DNA from: a virus
Length of the DNA: 46,988 bases
Direction: 5' to 3' (one strand)
Virus record (IMG/VR): IMGVR_UViG_3300025000_000167
Coordinates: 1 to 46,988 of that record
Shown: positions 8,011-15,321 of the stretch, one piece after another
How positions within the stretch are numbered: position 1 is the stretch's first letter
Layout of the letters: every line of letters starts with the position of its first letter
Translations under genes and position numbers: made by a program
Notes under the pieces: generated by a model
What the model was told of the DNA's origin: nothing
Database searches by the model: none
What the model saw: the letters and a program-made list of their open reading frames with translations, nothing else

Positions 8011-8253
8011 TTAACTTTTTGTTATTTCTTTTCTGCGTTTGCGCTCTGATTGAAGCCAACTTGCAACTTCACTAGGAAAAGGTCGCGGGGAACACTTACT
8101 ACGAAAATGGTTTAGCCATACATTATGGATAACCCGCCTTATGCGCTCCATACTAAGACCGTATATCTTCGATAGTCCCTTTAATGTCTCCCCATTCAAA
8201 TAGTCTTGGGCTATAGCAATATCGCGTTGCATCAAATCATTCACTTTTTGCAC
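8011..8253 (-). CDS. Helix-turn-helix protein, sigma region 4-like
   Basis: The product has 80 residues from a GTG (VQKVND) placed 5 bases after AAAGGAG. The segment ETLKGLSKIYGLSMERIRRV has the spacing of a helix-turn-helix like sigma factor region 4 or RNA polymerase binding regulators. The C-terminus is basic. It sits between the terminase and the portal promoter, so it could control late transcription; this is inferred. A longer upstream frame overlaps the next gene and lacks a good SD. Confidence 0.6.
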   Translation of the reverse strand: MQKVNDLMQRDIAIAQDYLNGETLKGLSKIYGLSMERIRRVIHNVWLNHFRSKCSPRPFPSEVASWLQSERKRRKEITKS

Positions 8254-8267
8254 AAGAACTCCTTTCT

Positions 8268-8420
8268 CTACCACCCCAACGCACACGCCACGATAGCTGC
8301 TGAAATTACCCCAATCAGCCACTGGAACACCGGCAGCCCCTGCGGTTTGTGGTTGCATTCCTTGATTTCCATGCCCGCTAACCGCTGCTGAAGGTGGTTG
8401 TGTATGTCTTTTGAGTGCAT
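8268..8420 (-). CDS. Small C-terminally anchored membrane protein
   Basis: The product has 50 residues: a charged N-terminus (MHSKDIHNHLQQRLAG) and one membrane segment at the C-terminus (FQWLIGVISAAIVACALGW). It starts 9 bases after the TerL stop with AGGGG upstream, and ends 14 bases before the next GTG, so it fits the gap exactly. Small proteins of this kind are often holin-like or inner-membrane helpers; the holin candidate of this phage lies elsewhere, near 31 kb. Confidence 0.6.
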   Translation of the reverse strand: MHSKDIHNHLQQRLAGMEIKECNHKPQGLPVFQWLIGVISAAIVACALGW

Positions 8421-8428
8421 AATTACCC

Positions 8429-9955
8429 CTAACGCAAGTAGACGCTTGAAAAGTCTATAGATTTAGCTTGCCGTTTCTTCCCGACAAATTGCTGATCGTC
8501 AACAAAGAACGAAATAACCAAAGAATCCCATTCGTCAGGGGATTTGCCGCCTAGTTTTTTTCTGACTTCTTTTTTCTCTCCAACCTTATTCCTGTTGGCT
8601 GGGTCGTAAGTTATGGCGGAGGCTTGGTTTATAAAATCCTGATTGTACGGTATCGAAATAGAGCGGCTTTCAAATAATTCCCTAACAAGCCAGCTAATCT
8701 CTGCTTTGCGGTTAAAAAATCTTGTTTCGTCCTTAGCCCTTTCCCTTGCATCGGCCTTTCTGACCACGCAACCAGGGCGTTTTTTTAACCCAAAATATAC
8801 CCCCGCTCCTATGCCAATATTGTCAACAGCAATACACCCGGCTTCCTCTTTCAAAGACTCTGAATACAGCCAATCCTCAACAACTGTCGTATCAGCTGAA
8901 GAATTTGTAGTAAATTTTTTAACTTTGAAACCTTTCCGAGCACATGCCACCGATTTATCGCCCCCACCACCAACATCCCCGCCGACCACATTTCCCCGCC
9001 CTTCCTGATCCCCAATATCTCTATCTATGGCGTCCAGTATCCAATCAATTGGAATAAGCGTGTTGGCTTCGACCAGGGGAGGCAAGCCTTTGACCAGCAC
9101 CCGCCATTCATACGAATCTTCCCCATACTTCCGCTTGCGCTCTATTGACTCCCTATCGACCAATTCCGACTCTTCAGCATCCCACCGGAAGCATACCCAC
9201 TTATCCTTTTCCTCATTCTGCGACCTGATAGCATAACCCTTCGTCTTGATAGAGTTAAAAATCATCAGCGCGAGGTTGATAGGGTCGGTAAGCGTACCCT
9301 CCATAGTAGTGAATACCGGGTCAGGAATACCCGCCGCTTCGTCGGCAACTATCAGCATAGAATGAGCATGGCGACCGTACAGCGTCCGTGCCTGTTCTTC
9401 CTCTGAGGCGTTGGCGTTGATGGTGACGGCTTCCGCAAACCAGTTTTCATATCGCTTATCCCGATAAGTGAGCCGTTCAGTACCCCAATCAAACAACTCC
9501 TTCAGTATTGGCTTCTCGCCGGCAGGGTCAACCGGCTTAGAAAGCATGGCAATCTTCGACAATTCCGCCCACAGGACGTTGCGCAAATGTTTAGCATTGA
9601 CGCCGGTTGCAACCACCTTTGGCTTGTCCTGCTTATTGTACTTTTCATGCAGTTCAGCACGCGGGTTGATCCACAAAAACCAGTAAATAACCAACGCCGT
9701 GACAAAATCCTTGCCGACCCCCTGCCCGGCAGAGATGGAAATCCCCACCTTCTTCGACAATTCCAACTCTTCCGGCGTCAATTCCTCCCCGTTGCCGCGC
9801 TTTATCTTCGCCTGCACCAACTCCCCGAGAGCAACAAAAAACTCCCGCTGCTGAGTGGAAAGTTTAATAGTGGGGAAGTTGTCATGCACCCAAGAGAGGG
9901 GGGATTTACACCACTTATCAAGTAATTTCTTGGCGTCGGTGACTTCGTTTTTCAA
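8429..9955 (-). CDS. terL: Terminase large subunit
   Basis: The product has 508 residues. It is the packaging ATPase and nuclease. The Walker A-type loop SAGQGVGKD is at residues 75-83 and Walker B LIVADEA near 201-207. The nuclease domain begins with an acidic motif GGDVGGGGDKS (Asp 327), and a late acidic SPDEWDSL probably gives the last metal ligand. The start is TTG with GGAG 5 bases upstream. It is separated from TerS by a small exported protein. The ATPase loop is of the GxGxGK(D) type seen in some headful terminases. Confidence 0.9.
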   Translation of the reverse strand: MKNEVTDAKKLLDKWCKSPLSWVHDNFPTIKLSTQQREFFVALGELVQAKIKRGNGEELTPEELELSKKVGISISAGQGVGKDFVTALVIYWFLWINPRAELHEKYNKQDKPKVVATGVNAKHLRNVLWAELSKIAMLSKPVDPAGEKPILKELFDWGTERLTYRDKRYENWFAEAVTINANASEEEQARTLYGRHAHSMLIVADEAAGIPDPVFTTMEGTLTDPINLALMIFNSIKTKGYAIRSQNEEKDKWVCFRWDAEESELVDRESIERKRKYGEDSYEWRVLVKGLPPLVEANTLIPIDWILDAIDRDIGDQEGRGNVVGGDVGGGGDKSVACARKGFKVKKFTTNSSADTTVVEDWLYSESLKEEAGCIAVDNIGIGAGVYFGLKKRPGCVVRKADARERAKDETRFFNRKAEISWLVRELFESRSISIPYNQDFINQASAITYDPANRNKVGEKKEVRKKLGGKSPDEWDSLVISFFVDDQQFVGKKRQAKSIDFSSVYLR

Positions 9956-9965
9956 GAAAACTCCG

Positions 9966-10181
9966 CTAATTTAGTACGTATGGAACTTGTATCCAATTAG
10001 GAGAAGGTGGGAACCGTTGCAAGGAACTGTATGATTGAAATTTGATAGCCCCACACATAGGCTTATTCTTCTTTTCAATTTTCACATCGTACTCATCAGG
10101 GTCGAAGGTGATAGTTATTGTGCCAGCGTAGACAGTTGATGAAACAAACAGAAGCAAAACAAGCAAGACGGAGTTTTTCAT
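9966..10181 (-). CDS. Small exported protein between terminase genes
   Basis: The product has 71 residues with a clean signal peptide (MKNSVLLVLLLFVSSTVYA). The mature part is short, with a single Cys and an acidic patch (FDPDEYDVKI). The SD AGGGG precedes the ATG. No family is recognised. Its place between TerS and TerL is unusual for an exported product and suggests a later insertion (moron). Confidence 0.65.
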   Translation of the reverse strand: MKNSVLLVLLLFVSSTVYAGTITITFDPDEYDVKIEKKNKPMCGAIKFQSYSSLQRFPPSPNWIQVPYVLN

Positions 10182-10317
10182 ACAAGCCCCTTTTGTTTTA
10201 TATTTGTAGTTAGGGGGCTATACACAAATACAACGGTCGGTGCAATGCTACCCCCCCACCTAAAATTTATCCGAGCCGCCCCACCTGGACAGCCCCCCTA
10301 CCCCCTCGACTCACACA

Positions 10318-10410
10318 CACTTGATTGATACTCAAGTGCTCAGTATGCGCTATATGCTTGTTATGGCTACGATTACCAGTGTGCATATCGCCTCAAGTGA
10401 CGGTTCAAGT
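10318..10410. repeat. TCAAGTG repeat cluster, candidate pac/TerS site
   Basis: The heptamer TCAAGTG or its complement occurs four times: an inverted pair CACTTGA/TCAAGTG (10318-10324, 10332-10338) and two direct copies in the tandem TCAAGTGACGGT (10392-10398, 10404-10410). The cluster lies in a 240-base non-coding gap directly downstream of terS, where packaging initiation sites are common. The rest of the gap is C-rich and unexplained. Confidence 0.4.
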
Positions 10411-10421
10411 GACGGAACGTG

Positions 10422-10910
10422 TCATTCTTCCATTGCTTTTGCGAACACTGCCGCAAGGTTTACGGTGGATTGGCCGCGTTCTAGGCGCTCTTTGTCGTAC
10501 ATGATCCCGTAAACAGTCGCTAAATCCCTTGCGCTAGCCTTCTTTAATTTGTTGTGGTCAATGGCGTTAAGACACTCTATTTGCTTCACCGCCAATATGT
10601 CGCCCCTGTTCACTTTGTACTCTTCCAACGCAGTAACTTGCCCTGTGCGGAAGTCCACGCCATGCCTAGCGAACATCTGGCACACAGCCTGCTTGGATAT
10701 GCCCACAAGTTTGCCAAGGTTCTTTGCTGAGATATTTGGATACTTCTCTTTCAGTTTTACCAGCGTGGCGAAGTGGGTATTCTTGGCAGCGGTCAGCCCT
10801 GGCATCAGGTCAACCGGGTCAATTACTGGGAGGGTATTGTCTTGTTCACTTTCCATGTCTGCCGCCGCGTTTTGGGTACGCGGCTCGATTGGTTGTGTTG
10901 TGGTGGTCAT
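10422..10910 (-). CDS. Putative terminase small subunit (HTH)
   Basis: The product has 162 residues from MTTTTQP; AGGTGAG lies upstream and the ATG overlaps the previous stop (TAATG). An acidic N-terminal stretch is followed by a helix-turn-helix (ISAKNLGKLVGISKQAVCQM) and a C-terminal helix with the recurrent DKERLERGQST motif found in phage DNA-binding proteins next to TerL. As TerS it would recognise the packaging site and load TerL. It could instead be another DNA-binding regulator, but the order supports TerS. Confidence 0.65.
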   Translation of the reverse strand: MTTTTQPIEPRTQNAAADMESEQDNTLPVIDPVDLMPGLTAAKNTHFATLVKLKEKYPNISAKNLGKLVGISKQAVCQMFARHGVDFRTGQVTALEEYKVNRGDILAVKQIECLNAIDHNKLKKASARDLATVYGIMYDKERLERGQSTVNLAAVFAKAMEE

Positions 10911-11077
10911 TAGCTGCTCACCTCTTGCAGTATGTGCAATAGTTCCACCTCTGCCGGGGAATCGTCCGATAGTTCCAGAAAGCCGTGAGCCGCCAGACAT
11001 TTAATGTTGGCGATCTGTGTCCTCACCTCGCGGCGGAAGTGTTTCTTCTCTTCTTTCTTTATCTTTAAAGTCTTCAT
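10910..11077 (-). CDS. Small charged protein upstream of terS
   Basis: The product has 55 residues: a very basic N-terminus (MKTLKIKKEEKKHFRREV) and an acidic C-terminal half. Its TAA overlaps the terS ATG (TAATG), and its last codons carry the terS SD, so it is probably translated and coupled. The SD is weak and lies in a purine-rich leader with repeated AAGAG units (11080-11125). Function unknown. Confidence 0.55.
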   Translation of the reverse strand: MKTLKIKKEEKKHFRREVRTQIANIKCLAAHGFLELSDDSPAEVELLHILQEVSS

Positions 11078-11142
11078 GGTTTTAATCTCTTATAATCTAA
11101 TCTCTTCTATTCTCTTCTCTTACGGTACGTGGTTGTTATTTA

Positions 11143-11490
11143 TTAAGGGTTTGCGTCATTTTGCTGCTTGTTTTTGCTGCTGAATTGATAAGATTTTTCG
11201 CTTTCTTCTCGTATTTTGCGTAATTCTGGTGAAAAAAATAAAATGCCATCCTGTTGTATAAGTTCGCATTCAATTAGTTTGTTTAAGCTGCTTCGGTACT
11301 CTTTGAGTGTGGCCCTAACCCTTCGGGCATTGTGTTTTTCGTTGATGGGTAAACAGCAGTCCTTGTGCATCCACATGTGGTCGAGCAGCGCCCGATAAAT
11401 TGCCATGTCCTCAAGCGTTAGTTCGTCTATCCTGCTGTCGTTCCAAAACGTGTACGGGTTCCAGCGGTACCACTTTAGATTCTCGTGCAT
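11143..11490 (-). CDS. DUF1376-like (YdaU-type) protein
   Basis: The product has 115 residues. The N-terminus (WYRWNPYTFWNDSRIDELTL, then Ala-Leu-Leu-Asp-His-Met-Trp) matches the DUF1376/YdaU pattern seen in prophage replication-associated proteins that begin with a winged-helix-like domain. It lacks a long C-terminal domain, so it may be a stand-alone regulator or remnant. It lies upstream of terS, away from the replication genes at 15-17 kb, which is odd for this family. GGAG lies 10 bases before the ATG. Confidence 0.6.
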   Translation of the reverse strand: MHENLKWYRWNPYTFWNDSRIDELTLEDMAIYRALLDHMWMHKDCCLPINEKHNARRVRATLKEYRSSLNKLIECELIQQDGILFFSPELRKIREESEKSYQFSSKNKQQNDANP

Positions 11491-11618
11491 TTGGCATCAG
11501 CTCCATACCTTTCCACTGTCAAGGTTTGCCCCTGGTGTAATGCGCTCAGGTGGGGGAGCTGCCCACTTTTCGCCCCGTCGGGCTAGAGCGCAAATTTATT
11601 AGCCAGCCAGCTAGTCTG

Positions 11619-11891
11619 TTATATGCCCTTCAAATGGTTCATTAGCCGCGTTACTTCGCCTTGAACATAAAATCTTGCGCGTTCCCGTCCTGCCGCATGA
11701 ATGCATCCTTCGTAATGTGTCGCGTTATGCCTAAGTATCGACCCCATGAGGTCATGTAACTGGACACTAATGTTCTTACTTAACCAATCAACGCCCTTGG
11801 CATCTGCCAGTTCACGTAACACCCTACGATTAGCCTTAGTAGCATTCGGGAAAAGCACCATAACAAGCATGTTCTTTCTATTTATATCCAT
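11619..11891 (-). CDS. Hypothetical basic protein
   Basis: The product has 90 residues from MDINRKN. An in-frame ATG 36 bases upstream lies inside the preceding gene and lacks an SD. The protein is helical and rich in Arg, His and Asn, with no known motif. It may be DNA- or RNA-associated from its charge. It is paired with the gene just upstream inside the inverted-repeat cassette. Confidence 0.5.
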   Translation of the reverse strand: MDINRKNMLVMVLFPNATKANRRVLRELADAKGVDWLSKNISVQLHDLMGSILRHNATHYEGCIHAAGRERARFYVQGEVTRLMNHLKGI

Positions 11892-11898
11892 GTGGCGC

Positions 11899-12177
11899 TC
11901 AGATGAGCCGCTCAATGGTTCGGCCATTGTCGTTGAGTAAGTAACATTCAGTGTTTACAAACAAATGGACGGCCCCTTGCGCTTCTGTGGAGAAGGCAGC
12001 AAAAAGTATTTCGCCATCTGCCGGTGTCGCCCATTGAACATGCTTACTGTCTAACAGCTTTTCACTGCCGTACAGCGTGTAATGTAATCCTTCCACGCCG
12101 TCATACATCCGCCATGAGTGCTTTACTGGTACGTCGTCAATGTTGATTCCGTCGTCGGTCCTTACTTTGAGTATCAT
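11899..12177 (-). CDS. Hypothetical beta-rich small protein
   Basis: The product has 92 residues. The SD GGGAG lies 8 bases before the ATG. The sequence alternates beta-like segments and short turns (ILFAAFSTEAQGAVHLFVN). No family is recognised. It is the first gene of the two-gene cassette. Confidence 0.55.
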   Translation of the reverse strand: MILKVRTDDGINIDDVPVKHSWRMYDGVEGLHYTLYGSEKLLDSKHVQWATPADGEILFAAFSTEAQGAVHLFVNTECYLLNDNGRTIERLI

Positions 12178-12211
12178 GTGTCTTTCTCCCTCTCTAGCTG
12201 GCTAGCTAATC

Positions 12212-12397
12212 CTATTTACAGTGTTCCATCAACCACCTGATCCCTGCAATGTAATCGGGTTTAACTATCTGGCACCTGACCAGTACGCCGTCAGTGTTGA
12301 ACGATATGCACCAGATACCACCTAGCGCATCATTGGGTGGCTCAAATAGCGAAACGGGGGCCTGATCGTATTTCGACCGCTGCCCCCGCTCGTTCAT
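12212..12397 (-). CDS. Small hypothetical protein, first gene of late unit
   Basis: The product has 61 residues. The SD AAAAGGAA lies upstream of the ATG. It is the first gene after the leftward promoter at 12427-12455 and so heads the late unit that leads to terS. It contains two Cys and a Trp-rich core (GGIWCISFNTDGVLVRCQIV). Function unknown; a late regulator is possible only by position. Confidence 0.55.
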   Translation of the reverse strand: MNERGQRSKYDQAPVSLFEPPNDALGGIWCISFNTDGVLVRCQIVKPDYIAGIRWLMEHCK

Positions 12398-12426
12398 CGG
12401 TGCGTTCCTTTTTGTGCCATGTGCTT

Positions 12427-12455
12427 AATATACGCTTATTTTATGCGCTATGCAA
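12427..12455 (-). promoter_or_regulatory. Leftward promoter of late/terminase unit
   Basis: On the minus strand the -35 is TTGCAT (12455-12450), the spacer 17 bases and the -10 TATATT (12432-12427). Its -35 overlaps operator-like site C. It is back to back with the rightward promoter at 12484, so one protein bound here could affect both directions. Confidence 0.6.
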
Positions 12456-12468
12456 AATAATTTGTTGG
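12452..12468 (-). promoter_or_regulatory. Operator-like palindrome, site C
   Basis: Read on the minus strand, CCAACAAATTATTTTGC shares the first 11 bases with the best site (D). It lies between the two divergent promoters and over the leftward -35. Confidence 0.5.
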
Positions 12469-12483
12469 GCAACGTATTTTTTA

Positions 12484-12512
12484 TTGACAAGGTGTGTGTA
12501 ACTTGATATAAC
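12484..12512 (+). promoter_or_regulatory. Rightward promoter with shared 23-base block
   Basis: TTGACA (12484-12489), 17 bases, TATAAC (12507-12512). The -10 lies inside a 23-base block (12499-12521) starting TAACTTGATATAACTTG that recurs with one change at 24079-24101, over the -10 of another rightward promoter. The block contains a direct repeat TAACTTG. Confidence 0.75.
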
Positions 12513-12547
12513 TTGAAACAATGGAGCAATTAATGGGAGGGGGGAAG

Positions 12548-12754
12548 ATGAGAAAACAAAGCAAATACATTGGGAAACAATACATATTAACTGCATGTGA
12601 TAACCACCAAATTAAAGTGGAGGTTACGGAACATTTTAAAAACGGAATACTGCGATGCAAAATTGTCGACGGTAATTTGCCAGGGGCCAATGAAAATATT
12701 GGATTTCAAATGAAAGTGAGTAGATTAAATATGCCAGGTATTTTTGAAGTATAA
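12548..12754 (+). CDS. Rightward single gene in leftward region (moron-like)
   Basis: The product has 68 residues from MRKQSKY, with GGGAGGGGGG just upstream. It is basic and beta-rich (QYILTACDNHQIKVEV) with no known motif. It has its own strong promoter and a strong terminator, and is the only rightward gene between 1 and 23 kb. The promoter core is shared with the immunity region, so it may be expressed in the prophage state and affect the host. Its AT content is higher than that of its neighbours. Confidence 0.7.
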   Translation: MRKQSKYIGKQYILTACDNHQIKVEVTEHFKNGILRCKIVDGNLPGANENIGFQMKVSRLNMPGIFEV

Positions 12755-12782
12755 CTAACCCCCGCAGCCACGCGGGAAAGGT

Positions 12783-12806
12783 AGCCCCCAAACACGGGGG
12801 CTTTTT
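12783..12806 (+). terminator. Rho-independent terminator of the moron-like gene
   Basis: AGCCCCC (12783-12789), a 6-base loop, GGGGGCT (12796-12802), then a T run. It points rightward. A smaller GC hairpin (12761-12776) precedes it. Confidence 0.85.
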
Positions 12807-12914
12807 AGTTTTCGCTCAAATTTGCGTTGTAAGCTGTCTTTACCTGCTAACCCTCATACCCCTTTCGCCCACGCAACAAATTACTTCCTGTGGCGGATTT
12901 GGTACGTTGTGCGG

Positions 12915-13067
12915 TTATTCTTTCATCACCTCCTGCGTAGTTATTGCTTCCAGTGCTTCCCGCGCTATCCTTCGCTCATGCTCCCTTGCTCCAACTGACC
13001 CGGCGATATAGGTAAGTGCCTCCCCCAACTCCCTCGCCCTCTCCCGCAGGTCGCTATTTTCGCTCAT
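12915..13067 (-). CDS. Small helical protein at end of early operon
   Basis: The product has 50 residues, one charged amphipathic helix (LRERARELGEALTYIAGSVG). Its ATG overlaps the stop of the upstream gene (ATGA). Function unknown. It is the last recognisable gene of the early leftward operon. Confidence 0.55.
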   Translation of the reverse strand: MSENSDLRERARELGEALTYIAGSVGAREHERRIAREALEAITTQEVMKE

Positions 13068-13339
13068 GGGGTCTCCTTCCGTGCCTTATATACCGCCATT
13101 GATACATCACCTGGCATCACTGTTGTAACTTTTTGAGGCTGGAAAAGATTACCAAAGGTCAGTTGGCCTAACCATACCTTTCGATTTCTAACCAAGTCCT
13201 CAATGTCGGCATCATCCAATTCCCAGCATGACCAAATCGTTACGCAATCATCGTTGCACCTAAAGGCAGGCAATTCCATATACTCCCGTTGCCCTCTACC
13301 TAACACAAAATTCTGTCCTTCAAATTCGATCGGTTTCAT
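13064..13339 (-). CDS. Hypothetical phage protein
   Basis: The product has 91 residues with SD GAGGGAGGGG. It contains a Trp-rich acidic middle (TIWSCWELDDADIEDLVRN) and two Cys. No family is recognised with certainty. Overlap with the next gene indicates coupled translation. Confidence 0.6.
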   Translation of the reverse strand: MKPIEFEGQNFVLGRGQREYMELPAFRCNDDCVTIWSCWELDDADIEDLVRNRKVWLGQLTFGNLFQPQKVTTVMPGDVSMAVYKARKETP

Positions 13340-13383
13340 CTCCCCTCCCTCATCCTCGTTATGGCCGCGCAGATGGCGGCGGG

Positions 13384-13587
13384 TTAGACCCGTGTTTTTC
13401 TCTCGTACTCTCGGCCAGCGGTAAATGCCTCGTTTGCAAGTTTGTCGAGAAGCGCATTGAAATTGCTTTCAGTTAATGGATTCCTATCCTTGTTACTCTG
13501 GCTGGCCCAAGCACACAAACACTCCCTCAATCTACATGCCGTCTCATTGGTGGAGATGCTGACTGTGACTATTTCTCTGATTTCCAT
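13384..13587 (-). CDS. Hypothetical small protein
   Basis: The product has 67 residues with SD GGAGGGGGAG. It is helical, with three Cys in the N-terminal half and a charged C-terminus (AGREYERKTRV). Function unknown. Confidence 0.55.
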   Translation of the reverse strand: MEIREIVTVSISTNETACRLRECLCAWASQSNKDRNPLTESNFNALLDKLANEAFTAGREYERKTRV

Positions 13588-13618
13588 ACTCTCCCCCTCC
13601 GTGGTATAACTCCCGCTG

Positions 13619-13635
13619 CACCGGGCGATCCGGTG
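13619..13635. repeat. 17-base hairpin, inverted copy at 27861
   Basis: CACCGGGCGATCCGGTG forms a 6-bp stem. The exact reverse complement stands at 27861-27877, also in a gap after a gene. No U run follows. Confidence 0.55.
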
Positions 13636-13652
13636 AGGTTGGTGTTAGATTG

Positions 13653-13853
13653 TTAAAAGCTGTGCCTGTCGCAGACTGTTGACTCTGGATCATGCTCCAA
13701 ACTTATTGCTGTGTCCCTCAAGCACACTACCGGATGGTCGCAAAAGTAAGTATCGTCACTACCTTTGTAATTAGGGTCTGGTTGTCTGTACCGGCAAGAC
13801 AGGCAATTTTGCAACTTGATATGCCTAAAGTTTTTTGGTGGTAGCAATTTCAC
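13653..13853 (-). CDS. Cys-rich small protein
   Basis: The product has 66 residues from a GTG (VKLLPPK) 5 bases after GGGGG. The longer frame would start inside an intergenic hairpin. It has a CxxC (CLSC) followed by two single Cys and a CxxxH-like end (VCDRHSF), suggesting a metal site. Function unknown. Confidence 0.5.
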   Translation of the reverse strand: MKLLPPKNFRHIKLQNCLSCRYRQPDPNYKGSDDTYFCDHPVVCLRDTAISLEHDPESTVCDRHSF

Positions 13854-13881
13854 AAAAACCCCCAATCTAACCAGCTTACTG

Positions 13882-13898
13882 GTGCTGACTAGCAGCAC
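13882..13898. other. Intergenic hairpin GTGCTG/CAGCAC
   Basis: A 6-bp stem with a 5-base loop, followed by AGCT. The same stem and flank recur at 15288-15307. Confidence 0.5.
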
Positions 13899-13907
13899 AG
13901 CTTTTTG

Positions 13908-14405
13908 TTAGATATTCATAAACGTGATCCAGTGTGTGTTACTTCTCTTGCCGGACGGATGCCCGAACAGCGGCCGCCGATCCGTAAGCGCCAGCACTTC
14001 ACCAACCTTGATTTGTGTCTCGTTCCACTTGAAAATGAGGACCCCGCCAGATTCCAGCACTCGGAAACATTCAGCAAAACCTTTCCGCAGATCATCCCGC
14101 CATGTGGCCACGTCCAATTTTCCGTATTTTGCTTTCAGCCAGCTATCAGCCCCGGCCCTGACAAGGTGTGGCGGGTCAAACACCACCAGCTTAAACGAGG
14201 ACTCCTGGAATGGCAGGGCGCGAAAGTCCATGTGCATATCCGGTTCAATGGTAAGTGTCCGAGTGCCGTCCTCTCTATGGGAGCGGTCAGTTACCGTGAT
14301 TGTCTCGTTACGAATATCCCCAAACACAGCACGGGAGTCCTGTTTATTGAACCAGAACATACGAGTTCCGCAGCATGGATCGAGTATTGTTTTTTGAGTT
14401 TGCAT
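13908..14405 (-). CDS. SAM-dependent methyltransferase, probably DNA-modifying
   Basis: The product has 165 residues from MQTQKT (AGGAGG 4 bases upstream). Motif I-like DPCCGTRMFWF is at 9-19, with an acidic GD at 29-30, DFRALPF near 60 and the catalytic VFDPPH at 75-80. DPP(Y/H) motifs are typical of N6-adenine or N4-cytosine methylases. It is short and lacks an evident target-recognition domain. It may protect phage DNA from restriction or act on another substrate. It lies near the end of the early operon. Confidence 0.75.
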   Translation of the reverse strand: MQTQKTILDPCCGTRMFWFNKQDSRAVFGDIRNETITVTDRSHREDGTRTLTIEPDMHMDFRALPFQESSFKLVVFDPPHLVRAGADSWLKAKYGKLDVATWRDDLRKGFAECFRVLESGGVLIFKWNETQIKVGEVLALTDRRPLFGHPSGKRSNTHWITFMNI

Positions 14406-14467
14406 CATTCCTCCTGAATATCTAACCACCGCATGCACTCGGCCTATGGCCGGTGATGCTTGACCCG

Positions 14468-14638
14468 TTATGCGTCAATAATAACTTTCCACTTCTGCCC
14501 ACTATTTTTATGTGCTTCGTGGATAATAACCGCTTCAGCATCAGTAAGGTCACCCGCTGAATTTTTAACTTCCACGGTGATATTGCCGTATTGCTTTCTA
14601 ATTGGAATGATATGTTCTAACAATTCATCTATAGTCAT
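14468..14638 (-). CDS. Small acidic protein
   Basis: The product has 56 residues. GGGGGAGGGA precedes the ATG. An N-terminal helix is followed by a beta hairpin (NITVEVKNSAGDLTDAEAVI). The pattern is that of small phage proteins of unknown function. It sits between two GC-rich hairpins. Confidence 0.6.
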   Translation of the reverse strand: MTIDELLEHIIPIRKQYGNITVEVKNSAGDLTDAEAVIIHEAHKNSGQKWKVIIDA

Positions 14639-14665
14639 CTTGTTCCCTCCCCCGCAGCGCGGGTG

Positions 14666-14776
14666 TTAGTCTTCCTCATCATCGTATTCTGAAAAATCCC
14701 CAGCTACTTTGTGGCACTCTTGGCAGACGTACCATGACCCATCAAGGATATACTCGCCGCCACATTCACAGGTCAT
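14666..14776 (-). CDS. Zinc-ribbon micro-protein
   Basis: The product has 36 residues with two CxC/CxxC knuckles (CEC and CQEC) and an acidic tail (SEYDDEED). The SD GGGGAAGGGG abuts the ATG. Too short for a catalytic role; perhaps a regulator or protein-binding factor next to the primase-like gene. Confidence 0.55.
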   Translation of the reverse strand: MTCECGGEYILDGSWYVCQECHKVAGDFSEYDDEED

Positions 14777-14788
14777 CCCCTTCCCCTT

Positions 14789-15274
14789 TCATTGTAACGA
14801 TTTAACGGCTGTCCTAAAATCCACTGAATAAATGTGCTGGTAGGCGGCGATGGGGTCAACCTTGTAATCGCACACCGGGCACACGGCTATGTTGTGTTTC
14901 GTCCCATGGAACATGGAAGGGTGGTTGTCGGGATGCTCGGGATTGATGCACCGACACTTACCCCGCGTAAACTCCAATATCAACTCAATAGGATGCTTCC
15001 GGGCGCGTTCTATCATTTCCTCCGTCACCTCATCAGTCCTGTCCAGATCCGCCATCGCCTTCTCAACTCGCCTTATCTCCACCTCACACCACCGGGCATC
15101 ATCCAGCGCGTAATGTATGCCCACTGCGTCCTCTTCCGCCCAAAAATCGGCCATTGATAGCTTGAGGTAGCTTTCAAGAAATACCTTCCGCTTGTAGAGT
15201 GCGAAACGGTAAGGGATGCCGAAGTCTGCGGCGGCTTGCTTGATTTTGTAAAGTGTGTATGTGCGGTCTAGCAT
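14789..15274 (-). CDS. CHC2 zinc-finger primase-like protein
   Basis: The product has 161 residues from MLDRTYT (GGGAG upstream). The N-terminal two thirds are helical. The C-terminal part has a DnaG-type zinc finger: Cys 107/109, His 114, Cys 132, Cys 135, with CRCINPEHPDNHPSM and VCPVCDYKVDPI. There is no TOPRIM domain, so it cannot synthesise primers by itself in the usual way. It probably recognises single-stranded DNA or initiation sites and works with the helicase two genes upstream. Confidence 0.7.
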   Translation of the reverse strand: MLDRTYTLYKIKQAAADFGIPYRFALYKRKVFLESYLKLSMADFWAEEDAVGIHYALDDARWCEVEIRRVEKAMADLDRTDEVTEEMIERARKHPIELILEFTRGKCRCINPEHPDNHPSMFHGTKHNIAVCPVCDYKVDPIAAYQHIYSVDFRTAVKSLQ

Positions 15275-15287
15275 ATAACTCCCGCAT

Positions 15288-15307
15288 GTGCTGACCCTTG
15301 GCAGCAC
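15288..15307. other. Intergenic hairpin GTGCTG/CAGCAC, second copy
   Basis: The stem sequence and the AGCT flank are the same as at 13882-13898, with a different 8-base loop. It lies directly before the primase-like gene. Confidence 0.5.
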
Positions 15308-15321
15308 AGCTAGCTGTTCGC

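Larger units (their letters stand above)
11598..12210. repeat. Two-gene cassette bounded by 17-bp inverted repeats
   Basis: ATTAGCCAGCCAGCTAG (11598-11614) and CTAGCTGGCTAGCTAAT (12194-12210) are inverted copies with one mismatch. They enclose exactly two small unknown genes. No transposase is present. The repeats could mark a shuffled cassette or serve as intergenic RNA elements. Confidence 0.45.

Noticed and set aside
12873-12889. Further operator-like site GCAACAAATTACTTCCT
   Set aside because: Only the left half matches; the right arm is absent and no promoter is near.
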